A stretch of DNA of 64,000 nt, taken from contig CAVZRO010000001.1 in assembly GCA_963777625.1 (NCBI GenBank), positions 573,742 through 637,741 on the forward strand, in the 5' to 3' direction. Each line of letters begins with the position of its first letter. Position 1 is the stretch's first letter. A program made the position numbers and the translations under genes. The stretch is from DATDIC01 sp963777625 (GTDB lineage Bacteria > Pseudomonadota > Alphaproteobacteria > Acetobacterales > Acetobacteraceae). The notes below the pieces were generated by a model. It was not told the origin of the DNA and ran no database searches. It saw only the letters and a list, made by a program, of their open reading frames with translations. This document shows positions 1-7,778 of this stretch, in pieces.

Positions 1-464
1 GGAATTATCCGCGGTATGGCCTGCGGGATCAGCACGTCACGATAGGTCTGCCAGCGCGAAAGGCTCAAAGCCGTGGCTGCCTCATGTTGGCCACGGCGAA
101 TGGCGTCCAGTCCGGCCCGATAGACTTCCGATGTGTAGGCACTGTACTGTAGCCCGAGCGCCAGAGCACCGGTCAGGAATGGTGGCAGCACCACGCCATA
201 TTTCGGCAGCACGAAATACAGGAAGTAAAGCTGCACGAGCAGCGGCGTGCCGCGAATGAACTCCACAAACCCGGCGACCGGCCACGAGATAGCCGGAGAG
301 CGCGCGCGGCGAAGCATGGCGAAGACGAGGCCCAATACAAGGGCCACCGCGAAGCCGGCCACGGTGGCTTCCAGCGTAACCTTCAGCCCGATGGCAATGA
401 TCGGCAGGATGGATATCGCGAAGGTGAGCGGCGTATCCAGGTTCCAGTGATATCCGTACATCAT
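1..464 (-). CDS. ehuD: Ectoine ABC transporter permease EhuD-like (partial, runs off left edge)
   Basis: This is an inner-membrane permease of the polar amino-acid (HisM) family, cut off by the window edge after about 154 codons. The ATG at 464 overlaps the TGA of the upstream permease gene in an ATGA junction, so the two are translationally coupled. The visible part has hydrophobic segments, the EFIRGTPLLVQLYFLYFVLP stretch typical of this family, and an EAA loop beginning GQHEAATALSLSRWQTYRDV. With the preceding ehuC and ehuB genes it would form the importer for ectoine and hydroxyectoine. The EhuD name rests on position next to ehuB, doeA and doeB, not on proven substrate. The ATPase gene ehuA is not in the window and may lie beyond the edge. 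Confidence 0.82.
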   Translation of the reverse strand, partial: MMYGYHWNLDTPLTFAISILPIIAIGLKVTLEATVAGFAVALVLGLVFAMLRRARSPAISWPVAGFVEFIRGTPLLVQLYFLYFVLPKYGVVLPPFLTGALALGLQYSAYTSEVYRAGLDAIRRGQHEAATALSLSRWQTYRDVLIPQAIPRII

Positions 465-1132
465 GCCGCGGCTGCCTTCGGCATATATGTTCCTGATCCG
501 TAGCGAAGCCTGGCTTCCAGCCAGCGCATGAAGCCCATCACGACCAGCGCCATGGCAAAATACAACAACAGCGTGAGGATGTAGATCGGCACGCTATCCA
601 GCGTCAGGTTCCGCAGCTCTTGCGCGTGAAACGTCAGGTCGCTGATGCTGATCATCGAAACCAGCGCCGTGTCCTTGAGGTTTTGCACCGCAAGGTTGCC
701 GAATGGCGGCATCATCTCCACCACGGCCTGAGGCAGCACGATACGAAACAGCGTCCGCCACCGGCTGAGATTCAGTGCCCGCGCTGCTTCATGCTGGTCG
801 TGTGGAACCGCCAGTATGGAACCTCGCACCACCTCCGCCCCGTAGGCGCCGATATTCAACCCCAGGCCGACGATGCCGGTGGTGACCGGCGCCATGGAGA
901 TGCCGAACAGCGGCAAGGCATAATAAAGCCAGAAAAGCTGCACCAGCAATGAGGTGCCACGGAATACCTCGATATAGATCAGGGCGATGGCCGACAGCAG
1001 CCGGCCACCCGCCGCACGCATGATCCCGAAGCTGAAGGCAAGGATCGCGCCGAGCAGTGTGGAGGCGACAGCGATCCCAGCCGTGACTTCGGCGCCGGCC
1101 AGAAGCGGACCAAGATACGCGTGCAGACCCAT
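461..1132 (-). CDS. ehuC: Ectoine ABC transporter permease EhuC-like
   Basis: A 223-residue inner-membrane permease of the polar amino-acid ABC family, of normal length and intact. It shows several hydrophobic segments, the EVFRGTSLLVQLFWLYYALP motif and an EAA loop around residues 115-135 (HEAARALNLSRWRTLFRIVLPQ, of which the EAA and the G/P positions are standard). It sits between ehuB (48 bp upstream) and ehuD (overlapping start), so the three are probably one transcript. The family moves amino acids and compatible solutes inward. Ectoine specificity is inferred from the linked doeA, doeB, eutB and enuR genes. Confidence 0.85.
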   Translation of the reverse strand: MGLHAYLGPLLAGAEVTAGIAVASTLLGAILAFSFGIMRAAGGRLLSAIALIYIEVFRGTSLLVQLFWLYYALPLFGISMAPVTTGIVGLGLNIGAYGAEVVRGSILAVPHDQHEAARALNLSRWRTLFRIVLPQAVVEMMPPFGNLAVQNLKDTALVSMISISDLTFHAQELRNLTLDSVPIYILTLLLYFAMALVVMGFMRWLEARLRYGSGTYMPKAAAA

Positions 1133-1180
1133 GGTCCGATTCCCTTTTCCGCCCGGCGGCAGGCCGGCGCCGTCAGCCTT

Positions 1181-2056
1181 TCACTTGCCGGCGCATAGTT
1201 GCTGCATGGTCGTGTCCTCCGCCGCCTTGATGCTGGCTTCGCCGAGGCCGTATTGCGTCAGGATCTGCTTCCATTGCGGCGTCTTTTTGAACGCGACCAG
1301 CGCAGTGTCGATCGCACTGTGAAGGTCCTTGTCCTGCATGCGGAAACTGAAGCCGCCATAGGAACGGATCGTCTTGCCGTTCACCACCGGATCCTTGAAC
1401 GGCTCCGCCGCAGCGACATCCTTGCTGTGCTGCGCAAGCCGGCCCACGGTCAGTTCGGTGGCCGCATAGGCATCGGCGCGCCCGGTCTCCACCGTGGAAA
1501 GCGCATCAGCATTGGTCGGGATCATCACGATTTGCGAATCCGGCACGCCCACGCCATGCAGAAAATCGAGCTGGTCCGCTCCGCTGACGACGGCAACCTT
1601 GATGGCTGGGTTGTTCTTGATATCATCGTAGCTATGCAGGCCCTTCGGGTTGCCGGCTTTCACCAGAAAGCCTTCGCCATAGCTCGAGTTTGGTTGCGTG
1701 AATAACACCTGCTTGCAGCGATCCGGCAAGATGTTCTGCTCGGCCGCCACCATATCGAACCGGTTGGCCTTGAGGCCGGGGATCAGCGACCCGAATGGCG
1801 TCACCACCCATTGGATATCGCTAATGCCCATCGACTTCAGCACCGCCTTGGCGACATCCGGGCCAATCCCGGCGGCGTTGCCGTCCGCGTCCATGAATCC
1901 ATACGGCACCTCGTTCGCCGTTGCGATCCGGATATAGCCCTGCTTTTTGACCTGCTCGAGCTTGGTTTCAGCGTGCGCGACCATCGGCACGGTGCCGATG
2001 AAACCAAGTCCGGTCACGGCCAGTATGGACCGCCGCCGCCAATGTGAGCTCATCAT
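1181..2056 (-). CDS. ehuB: Ectoine/hydroxyectoine-binding periplasmic protein EhuB-like
   Basis: A 291-residue family-3 solute-binding protein. The N-terminus is a signal peptide with three consecutive arginines and a likely cleavage after AHA at about residue 29. The mature part carries EhuB-like landmarks: ANEVPYGFMDADG near the start, then FGSLIPGLKANRFDMVAA. The start overlaps the last codons of doeB (ATGATG at 2051-2056, doeB TGA at 2053-2055), with AAGGA about 8-10 bases upstream. This coupling of a binding-protein gene to doeB fits an uptake-plus-catabolism operon. The gene is intact, unlike the two enzyme genes before it. Confidence 0.88.
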   Translation of the reverse strand: MMSSHWRRRSILAVTGLGFIGTVPMVAHAETKLEQVKKQGYIRIATANEVPYGFMDADGNAAGIGPDVAKAVLKSMGISDIQWVVTPFGSLIPGLKANRFDMVAAEQNILPDRCKQVLFTQPNSSYGEGFLVKAGNPKGLHSYDDIKNNPAIKVAVVSGADQLDFLHGVGVPDSQIVMIPTNADALSTVETGRADAYAATELTVGRLAQHSKDVAAAEPFKDPVVNGKTIRSYGGFSFRMQDKDLHSAIDTALVAFKKTPQWKQILTQYGLGEASIKAAEDTTMQQLCAGK

Positions 2057-3099
2057 GCTGATGTCCTTTCAGTTGCAGATTCGCGCGCCCCGAGGCGATC
2101 GGCTCGGGTTGCTTCTGTGCCAACCACCGCGAGGCAGTCCCCCGCCGCAACCAGGCCGGGGAAATGCCGCGCCACGAGAATTCCATCCATCGCGGCTCGA
2201 TATTCAGCCGGGGATCCCCCGGTACGCTCCAGCGGATAGACGCGGGCCAGAACGTCGTTCACCCGAACCGCTTCACCCAGGTCCTTGCATGTCTCGATCA
2301 GACCGGCCTCTTCGGCGAAACGGAAACAATCTTCCGAAGGCATGTCCAGCCAGCGCGTCGCCGCGCGTTCCGGCGCGCCCGGCAGAATGCCCGCGTGATG
2401 CAGCAAGTTGCGAACGCCGCGCCGCGCGATGGCAACCGTCGCGGCGCGGCTCGTACCACCGCCGCCCAGTTCGGTGGTGACGAATACCTTGCCCGCGCGT
2501 TCGGCTTCCGTGTCGTACATGCCGACCGCGTCGATCTCCAGCATCTTCATCGAGAATGGTGCGCCGAAGGCGGCGACCGCCTCGAAGCAGCGCGCTTCCT
2601 GCGCTTTGTCCGGCAGCACGTGAGCGGCGGCGTACGGCAGGAAGTCCAGCGTGCGCCCGCCGGAGTGAAAGTCCAGCACGATGTCGGCAAGCGGCAGCAG
2701 GTAACGCGCGAAGTAATCAGCGATCTTTTCCGTGACCGTGCCATCCGGCCGGCCCGGAAAGCTGCGGTTGAGGTTCCCATGGTCGATCGGCGAGGTCCGC
2801 GTGCCGGCGCGAAACGCCGGATAGTTCATCGCCGGTACGATGATGACGCGGCCACGGATCTGCCGCGGGTCCAGCGTACGCGCCAAGTCGAACAAGGCGA
2901 TCGGGCCTTCGTACTCGTCGCCGTGATTGCCACCGCTCAGCAGCGCCGTCGGTCCGGCCCCGTTCCGTATGACCGCGATCGGGATCATCACCGACCCCCA
3001 GGCGGACTAATCGCGGCTATACGGCAAGCGCAAAAACCCATGCTGCACGCCGTCAGCGGCGAAATCCACCGTCGGCACGATTGCTGATTCCGAAGCCAT
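2053..3099 (-). pseudogene. doeB: doeB (N-acetyl-diaminobutyrate deacetylase) with an in-frame amber codon
   Basis: DoeB belongs to the succinylglutamate desuccinylase/aspartoacylase zinc hydrolases and removes acetate from N-alpha-acetyl-2,4-diaminobutyrate in ectoine breakdown. Reading from the ATG at 3099, which lies 13 bases after the doeA stop, gives 348 codons, the usual family length. Codon 31 (3007-3009) is TAG. Both sides keep the same frame and look conserved: HGFLRLPYSRD before the stop and SAWGSVMIPIAVIRNG after it. The zinc motif GGNHGDEYEG follows (His59 and Glu62 in full numbering). A shorter product could start at an internal GTG at 2991, losing 36 residues. The change looks like a substitution, for example GAG to TAG, not an indel. 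Confidence 0.85.
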
Positions 3100-3112
3100 A
3101 TCCGGCACGCCT

Positions 3113-4295
3113 TCAGCTTTTCACGAACAGTCGGCGTGGCACGTTCGCCAGGCATTCAACGCCGGACTCGGTGATCAGGATGCTCTCGGTGATTTCAAGC
3201 CCCATTGTCTCCAGCCATAGCCCGGTCATGAAGTGGAATGTCATGCCGGGTTGCAGCTCGGTGCGGTCACCGGATCGCAAGCTCATCGTCCGCTCGCCCC
3301 AGTCCGGCGGATAGCTCAATCCGATCGAATAACCGGTGCGGTTATCCTTGATGATGTCGTAACGCTTCAGGACCGCGAAGAAGGCACTGGCAATATCCTC
3401 GCACGTGTTGCCCGGCCGCGCCGCCGCGAGCCCCGCCTCCATTCCCTCCAGCACCGCCTTTTCGGCATTCAGGAACGCCGGAGTGGGGGTTCCGAGAAAT
3501 ACGGTACGAGAAACGGGACAATGATACCGCCGGTAACAGCCGGCGATTTCGAAGAACGTGCCTTCACCGCGGAGCAGTGGGCGATCATCCCATGTCAGAT
3601 GCGATGCCGATGCCTCCTCGCCGGACGGGAGCAGGGGAACGATTGCCGGATAGTCGCCACCGTAATCGGCAACACCACGAATTCCGGCATCGTAAATCTC
3701 GGCCACGAGGTCGCATTTGCGCATGCCGGGCTCGATCCGCTCCAGGATCCGCTGGTGCATCGCCTCGACGATGCGGGCAGCGCGGCGCATGTATTCGAGT
3801 TCCTGCGCGCTTTTCACGGCACGCTGCCAGTTCACCAGACCGGTAGCGTCGATGAAACCGCGCATTCGGCAGGTTGCGCTGCAAGGATGCAAAGGCCGCG
3901 GCGGAGAACCAGTAATTGTCCATCTCCACGCCAACCGAAAGCTTGCTCCAGCCGCGTTCTTCGATCAGGCGCGACAGCACATCCATCGGGTGACGTTCCG
4001 GCGATTGCACGTAATGGTCGGGGTAGCCGACGATATTATCGTGCTGGAGATAGCTGGTGCGCTTCGCTCCGTTCGCGTCCTGACCACGCCCGAACCAGAT
4101 CGGCTGGCCGTCCGGCGGCACCAGCACACATTGATGCACATAAAACGACCAGCCATCGTAACCGGTGAGCCAGGCCATGTTGGACGGATCGCTGGACACC
4201 AGCAGGTCGATGCCGGAACGCTCCATGGCGGCGCGGGTCTTGGCGAGCCGCTGATCGTATTCCGTCAGCGCGAAAGGCAACCTGGGAGCAGTCAT
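3113..4295 (-). pseudogene. doeA: doeA ectoine hydrolase, interrupted by a +1 frameshift
   Basis: DoeA is an M24-family (creatinase/aminopeptidase fold) hydrolase that opens the ectoine ring. The start at 4295 (MTAPRLPFALTEYDQ) follows a strong GAGGAGG ribosome site. The first frame gives a good N-terminal domain to about residue 146 (NLPNARF). The sequence then continues in another frame as IDATGLVNWQRAVKS through the metal-binding C-terminal domain. One surplus T in GGTTTC near 3857 explains the shift, and the composite of about 394 codons has normal length. Both halves are well conserved, so a sequencing insertion is at least as likely as real inactivation. doeB starts 13 bp downstream. 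Confidence 0.83.
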
Positions 4296-4348
4296 CAGGC
4301 CTCCTCGATGGTCATTGTCATGCACGCCGACCGGCACCGATCGGTGAG

Positions 4349-4488
4349 CTACGTTCGTCATTCCCGCGAGGTTCGTCATTCCCGCGAAGGCGGGAAGCCA
4401 GGCAAACCCTCGGAATTTCGCGGGCTCTCGCCTGGATGCCCGGTTTCGCGGACATGACGGATTCTCAAAGTTTTCGTTCTCGTAGCTT
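4349..4488. repeat. Dispersed intergenic repeat, copy A
   Basis: The leader between the doeA promoter and doeA holds a CATTCCCGCG-type palindrome followed by a stretch with CTCGCCTGG, TTCGCGG, CATGACGG and TTGGTAT landmarks in order. The same order of landmarks occurs at 8908-9036 upstream of eutB, so this is a repeat family and not unique leader sequence. The element begins with two partial copies of GTCATTCCCGCGA. Confidence 0.7.
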
Positions 4489-4534
4489 GGTATAACTCGT
4501 AGCAGGACCATGTCAATGGACTTATTGTCCCATT
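4489..4534 (-). promoter_or_regulatory. Candidate promoter and operator of the doeA-doeB-ehuBCD operon
   Basis: On the minus strand TTGACA (4511-4516) and TATACC (4489-4494) are separated by 16 bases, a good sigma-70-like pair. An inverted repeat (AATGGAC, 5-base spacer, GTCCCATT; 4515-4534) touches the -35 box. It lies just after the enuR stop and is the only promoter-like pair I see before doeA. I infer that it is an EnuR operator. The palindrome and boxes are directly visible; the binding is not tested. Confidence 0.5.
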
Positions 4535-4558
4535 ACATTATTAATCGCGGCCCCAAAC

Positions 4559-6007
4559 CTACGCGATCAGCCCCGTGTCGTTTAACGGCGGAACCTGCGA
4601 AAACGTCGCGCTGATCGTCTCCAGGGCACCACGCAGCCTCTCGTGCGAGTAGCGTCCACCGACGCAAATACGGATGCCATTGCCGGGCGGTCCGCCGCCG
4701 ACCACGAACGGATCAGAAGCGGTCACGGCGATGCCCCGCGACGCCAATTCCCGCACCAGCGCTTCCTCCGTCCAGCGCGCGGGAACACGCAGCCAGGCAC
4801 TCAGCGAGCATTCATGCCCACCGGCGATGAATGGGCGCAGCACGTCATGGACGATGGCCTGGCGCGCGCGCATCTCGACGCGCTGCAATCGAACCAGCTC
4901 GTCGGCGGTGCCCGACCCGATCCAGCGCGCCGCCATTTCCGCCATCGCCGGTACGCCGCTCCAACTGGTGGCGCGTAGGATGCTCGCGGCCCGGATGGTG
5001 AATTGCGGCGGCACGACAAGGTAGCCCGTGCGCAGCCCGGTCATGACGGACTTGGTGAAACTGGTTGCAAAAAATCCCAAATCCGGCAGCATGCCCGTTA
5101 TGGACGGCAGCGTTTCCGTGAACAGTGGCTTATAGACCTCATCCTCGATGACATAGATGCCGTGCCGGCGGGCAATCGCCGCGATCCGCTCGCGCCGTTC
5201 GCCGCTCGCCACATGGCTGGTCGGATTGCCGAGCGTCGGGATCAGCACCAGCGCGGTCACATCCGCCCCGGCGCAAGCGGCGTCGAACGCCTCTGGCAGG
5301 ATGCCCTCCTGGTCGGTCGCCAGCCCGCGCAAGGTGAAACCCAACAGGTTGGCCAACCCGATCACCCCGTGGTCCGTCAGGGTTTCCGTCAGCACCAGGT
5401 CGCCCGGTCGCACTACGGTCGCCAGCGCCAGAAAAACGGCGTGCGCCGCGCCATTGGTGATCAGGATCCGCTCCGGCTTGGCCGCCACTCCCAAGCCGGC
5501 CAGCCAAATCCGCGCCATCTCCCGGTGGCGGTCGAGCCCCGCCACCGGCCGGCAGGGCCGCATCCAAACGCTGTTATCGCTGTCGGCAAATTCCGCCATC
5601 AGCGCGCGCGCCGCCTGTTCATGCGCATCGAGGTAAGCGGCGCGGACGATCGAAAGATCGAGCAGGCTGTCATGATTGCGGTCCAGAATGAACCGGTCCG
5701 CTTGTTCCGTGATCCGGGTCCGCACGAACGTGCCGCGGCCGACCTCGCTGCGGAGATAGCCGCGGCGCTCGGCCTCCTTGTAGCTGAAGCTCACTGTTTG
5801 AACCGAGACACCAAGCCGATGCGCCAGGTCGCGATGGGTCGGCAACTGGGCTCCCGGGGCCAGCGTGCCCCGGTCAATGTCGGTGATAATCCCCTCCGTC
5901 AGCAGCTTGTGCTTGGTCTGCCCATGCCGATGGGAAGGCAGTGACGGGGTCCAGTCAGTCGCGGCGGATTGCGGATCGGACTCTCGGAGGCGTCGCACGT
6001 TGATCAT
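4559..6007 (-). CDS. enuR: MocR/GntR-type ectoine catabolism regulator EnuR
   Basis: A 482-residue regulator with an N-terminal GntR winged helix (about residues 28-98, with PTHRDLAHRLGVSVQTVSFSY as recognition region) and a fold-type-I aminotransferase-like domain (about 115-470). Lys319 in TSFTKS is the expected PLP-binding lysine. In known ectoine-degraders EnuR is a MocR-type repressor that senses ectoine-derived intermediates through PLP. The gene lies directly upstream of doeA in the same direction. The domain order, length and neighbours agree with EnuR. It is intact. A perfect inverted repeat lies against its start codon, which suggests autoregulation. Confidence 0.85.
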   Translation of the reverse strand: MINVRRLRESDPQSAATDWTPSLPSHRHGQTKHKLLTEGIITDIDRGTLAPGAQLPTHRDLAHRLGVSVQTVSFSYKEAERRGYLRSEVGRGTFVRTRITEQADRFILDRNHDSLLDLSIVRAAYLDAHEQAARALMAEFADSDNSVWMRPCRPVAGLDRHREMARIWLAGLGVAAKPERILITNGAAHAVFLALATVVRPGDLVLTETLTDHGVIGLANLLGFTLRGLATDQEGILPEAFDAACAGADVTALVLIPTLGNPTSHVASGERRERIAAIARRHGIYVIEDEVYKPLFTETLPSITGMLPDLGFFATSFTKSVMTGLRTGYLVVPPQFTIRAASILRATSWSGVPAMAEMAARWIGSGTADELVRLQRVEMRARQAIVHDVLRPFIAGGHECSLSAWLRVPARWTEEALVRELASRGIAVTASDPFVVGGGPPGNGIRICVGGRYSHERLRGALETISATFSQVPPLNDTGLIA

Positions 6008-6033
6008 CCAGTACAGACAGTGACCTGTACTGG
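6008..6033 (-). promoter_or_regulatory. Perfect inverted repeat abutting the enuR start (candidate EnuR operator)
   Basis: CCAGTACAG, 8 bases, CTGTACTGG: two perfect 9-base arms ending one base before the enuR ATG at 6007. Bound protein would cover the ribosome-binding region and the start of the gene. Autorepression by EnuR is an inference. Confidence 0.55.
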
Positions 6034-6083
6034 CACAATATGGGCACGCTGGTCAGCAAGCAATCAGTCGGCGGCGTTATCGG

Positions 6084-6672
6084 TCACGCGGCACACCGGT
6101 AGCGTTCGATCCCAAGGCCGCCGCTGGTGTCGATTTCCGGCTTTTTGCCGGCCACGATATCGGCGAGCACGCGTCCCGAACCGCAGCTCACGGTCCAGCC
6201 GAGCGTCCCGTGACCCGTATTCAAATACAGGTTCGTATACCTGGCTCGGCCGATCACCGGCGGTCCGTCCGGAGTCATCGGTCGCAGCCCGCACCAGAAG
6301 CTCGCGCGTCCGAGGTCGCCGCCCCGCGGGTAGAGGTCACTGACGACATGCTCCAGCGTCGCGCGGCGCGCCGGCCGCAGCGTCGTGTTGTACCCATCAA
6401 GTTCGGCCATGCCGCCGACGCGAATGCGGTCCCCCAGGCGGGTGATCGCCACTTTGTGGGTCTCATCCATGACGGTGGATTCGGGCGCGCCGGCAGGATC
6501 GGTGACCGGCAACGTGATCGAATATCCCTTCACCGGGTAAACCGGCATGTCGATGCCAATGCCGCGCAACAGCCGCGGCGAATAGCTGCCGAGCGCAACG
6601 ACATAGGCATCTCCGGTAACATCGCCGCTTTCGATCAGCATGCCATCGGTGACACCGGTCAGAACGGTAGGT
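6084..6672 (-). pseudogene. C-terminal fragment of a DadA-type D-amino-acid dehydrogenase
   Basis: This frame encodes only the C-terminal half of a FAD-dependent D-amino-acid dehydrogenase: GDAYVVALGSYSPRLL, PVYPVKGYSITLPV, then GLRPMTPDGPPVIG and NTGHGTLGWTVSCGSGRVLADI. The N-terminal GxGxxG FAD-binding half is missing. Upstream it runs straight into the N-terminal part of an aldehyde dehydrogenase in a different frame. The pair looks like the scar of a deletion that fused two genes. A complete relative lies at 20807-22059. The junction position, about 6665-6680, is approximate. Confidence 0.8.
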
Positions 6673-7035
6673 CTCGCCATAGGTCCGTTTTGCCTCCTCA
6701 CCGAACCAATCGAGAAGGCTTGCGGCATATTCGATCTCGCTCAGCGACTCGCTCAGCGGCTTGCCCTGCTCCAGGGTCATGATCCGGGCGAGATCCGATT
6801 TGTGGCAAAGCATCGCTTCGGCGCAGCTGCGAAGAATGGCCGCTCGCTCTTTCGCCGGCGTGTTGCGCCAGGCGGGGAACGCGCTCTCAGCGGCTTCGAC
6901 GGCGCGTACCGCGTCAGCCCTTCCCATATCGGGCACCGAGCCGATCAGCGTGCCGTCCGCCGGGTCGAAAACCGCCAGCCGGCGACCGTCGGCCGCATCG
7001 GCCCAGACGCCACCGATATATGCCTGGTCGCGCAT
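6673..7035 (-). pseudogene. N-terminal fragment of an NAD(P)-aldehyde dehydrogenase (ssd/gabD type)
   Basis: About 120 residues of the N-terminus of a succinate-semialdehyde-type dehydrogenase: MRDQAYIGGVWADAADG, then AFPAWRNTPAKERAAILR and EQGKPLSESLSEIEYAASLL, ending at RTYGETY. The catalytic Cys and Glu lie in the missing part. Ectoine clusters usually carry such a gene (ssd) beside asnC, where it oxidises aspartate semialdehyde, so this is probably the remnant of ssd. GGAG precedes the ATG at 7035. An earlier start is possible, since upstream residues (LRRPEL) also resemble the family. Confidence 0.78.
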
Positions 7036-7171
7036 CAACTCCGGCCGCCGCAGGCCGTCGCGTCGCGGGGTGGCCAGACTGTCGGTTGCGCGTTGGACGA
7101 CGCCGCTACAAGCTGCTCCTTGCCCGTAAACACTTCCGTCCATGATCAGTGTCCCTGCCGCGCTGCGGAGG

Positions 7172-7200
7172 AAATCTGCATCCAGAACCGCTGCAGATTT
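7172..7200. promoter_or_regulatory. Inverted repeat upstream of the ssd fragment
   Basis: AAATCTGCA, 11 bases, TGCAGATTT: perfect 9-base arms in the 203-bp gap between the asnC/lrp stop and the ssd fragment start. It is a plausible operator for the AsnC-type regulator or EnuR. There is no U-tract, so a terminator is less likely. Confidence 0.45.
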
Positions 7201-7238
7201 GACGGAACAAGGAGGTGGCCACAGGAGACCCGACGGTT

Positions 7239-7747
7239 TTACGGTGGCTCCGTCGCAGAGTCTTCGGCTGCGGCCAAAACCGCCGCGGCAAGCCCGGCCG
7301 GATCGCTTTTCACTGCCTTGGTGACCACGTAGGTGAAATAGCGACTGATGCCGATGTCGGCTTCCAGCAGTCGCTCTATCAATTTTTGATATGCTGTCAT
7401 ATCAGTCGCGGCGATCGTCAGCAGATAGTCGATGCCGCGCCGATCGCGTCGCAGTGAACGATCTCTGGAATTGCCCGCACGGCCCGCTCGAACCGGCCGA
7501 AGTCACTGGCCTCGTGATGCTTCAGCGTGACCTCCACATGCACCACCAGCGGGGTCCCGAGATGATCGAGCGCAAGCTCCGCGTGATACCCCTTGATGAC
7601 CCCGGCTTGCTCAAGCCGCTTCCAACGCTCGAGACAGGCACTTGGCGAAAGATGAACCCGCGCCGCGAGTGCCTGGTTGGTTATGCGGCCTTCGCGCGCC
7701 ACGACGCGCAACAGCCGGCGATCCCGGGCGTCGAGCGTCAATGCCAT
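7239..7747 (-). pseudogene. Lrp/AsnC-family regulator (DoeX type), frame-broken
   Basis: The gene starts at 7747 (MALTLDARDRRLL) and encodes the AsnC-type helix-turn-helix (about residues 5-60: NQALAARVHLSPSACLERWKRLEQAGVIKGY), then the start of the RAM ligand-binding domain. The frame ends early near 7415. A neighbouring frame continues as IDYLLTIAATDMTAYQKLIE to a TAA at 7239. By frame arithmetic one base is missing. The composite has about 169 codons, the family length. AsnC/DoeX regulators are standard members of ectoine catabolic clusters, which supports both the call and the cluster. Confidence 0.78.
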
Positions 7748-7778
7748 GGCACGGTTCTTCTCAAGCCCGCGATGATCG

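Noticed and set aside
4559..6007. A free-standing aminotransferase
   Set aside because: The N-terminal GntR helix-turn-helix and the setting beside doeA identify a MocR-type regulator.
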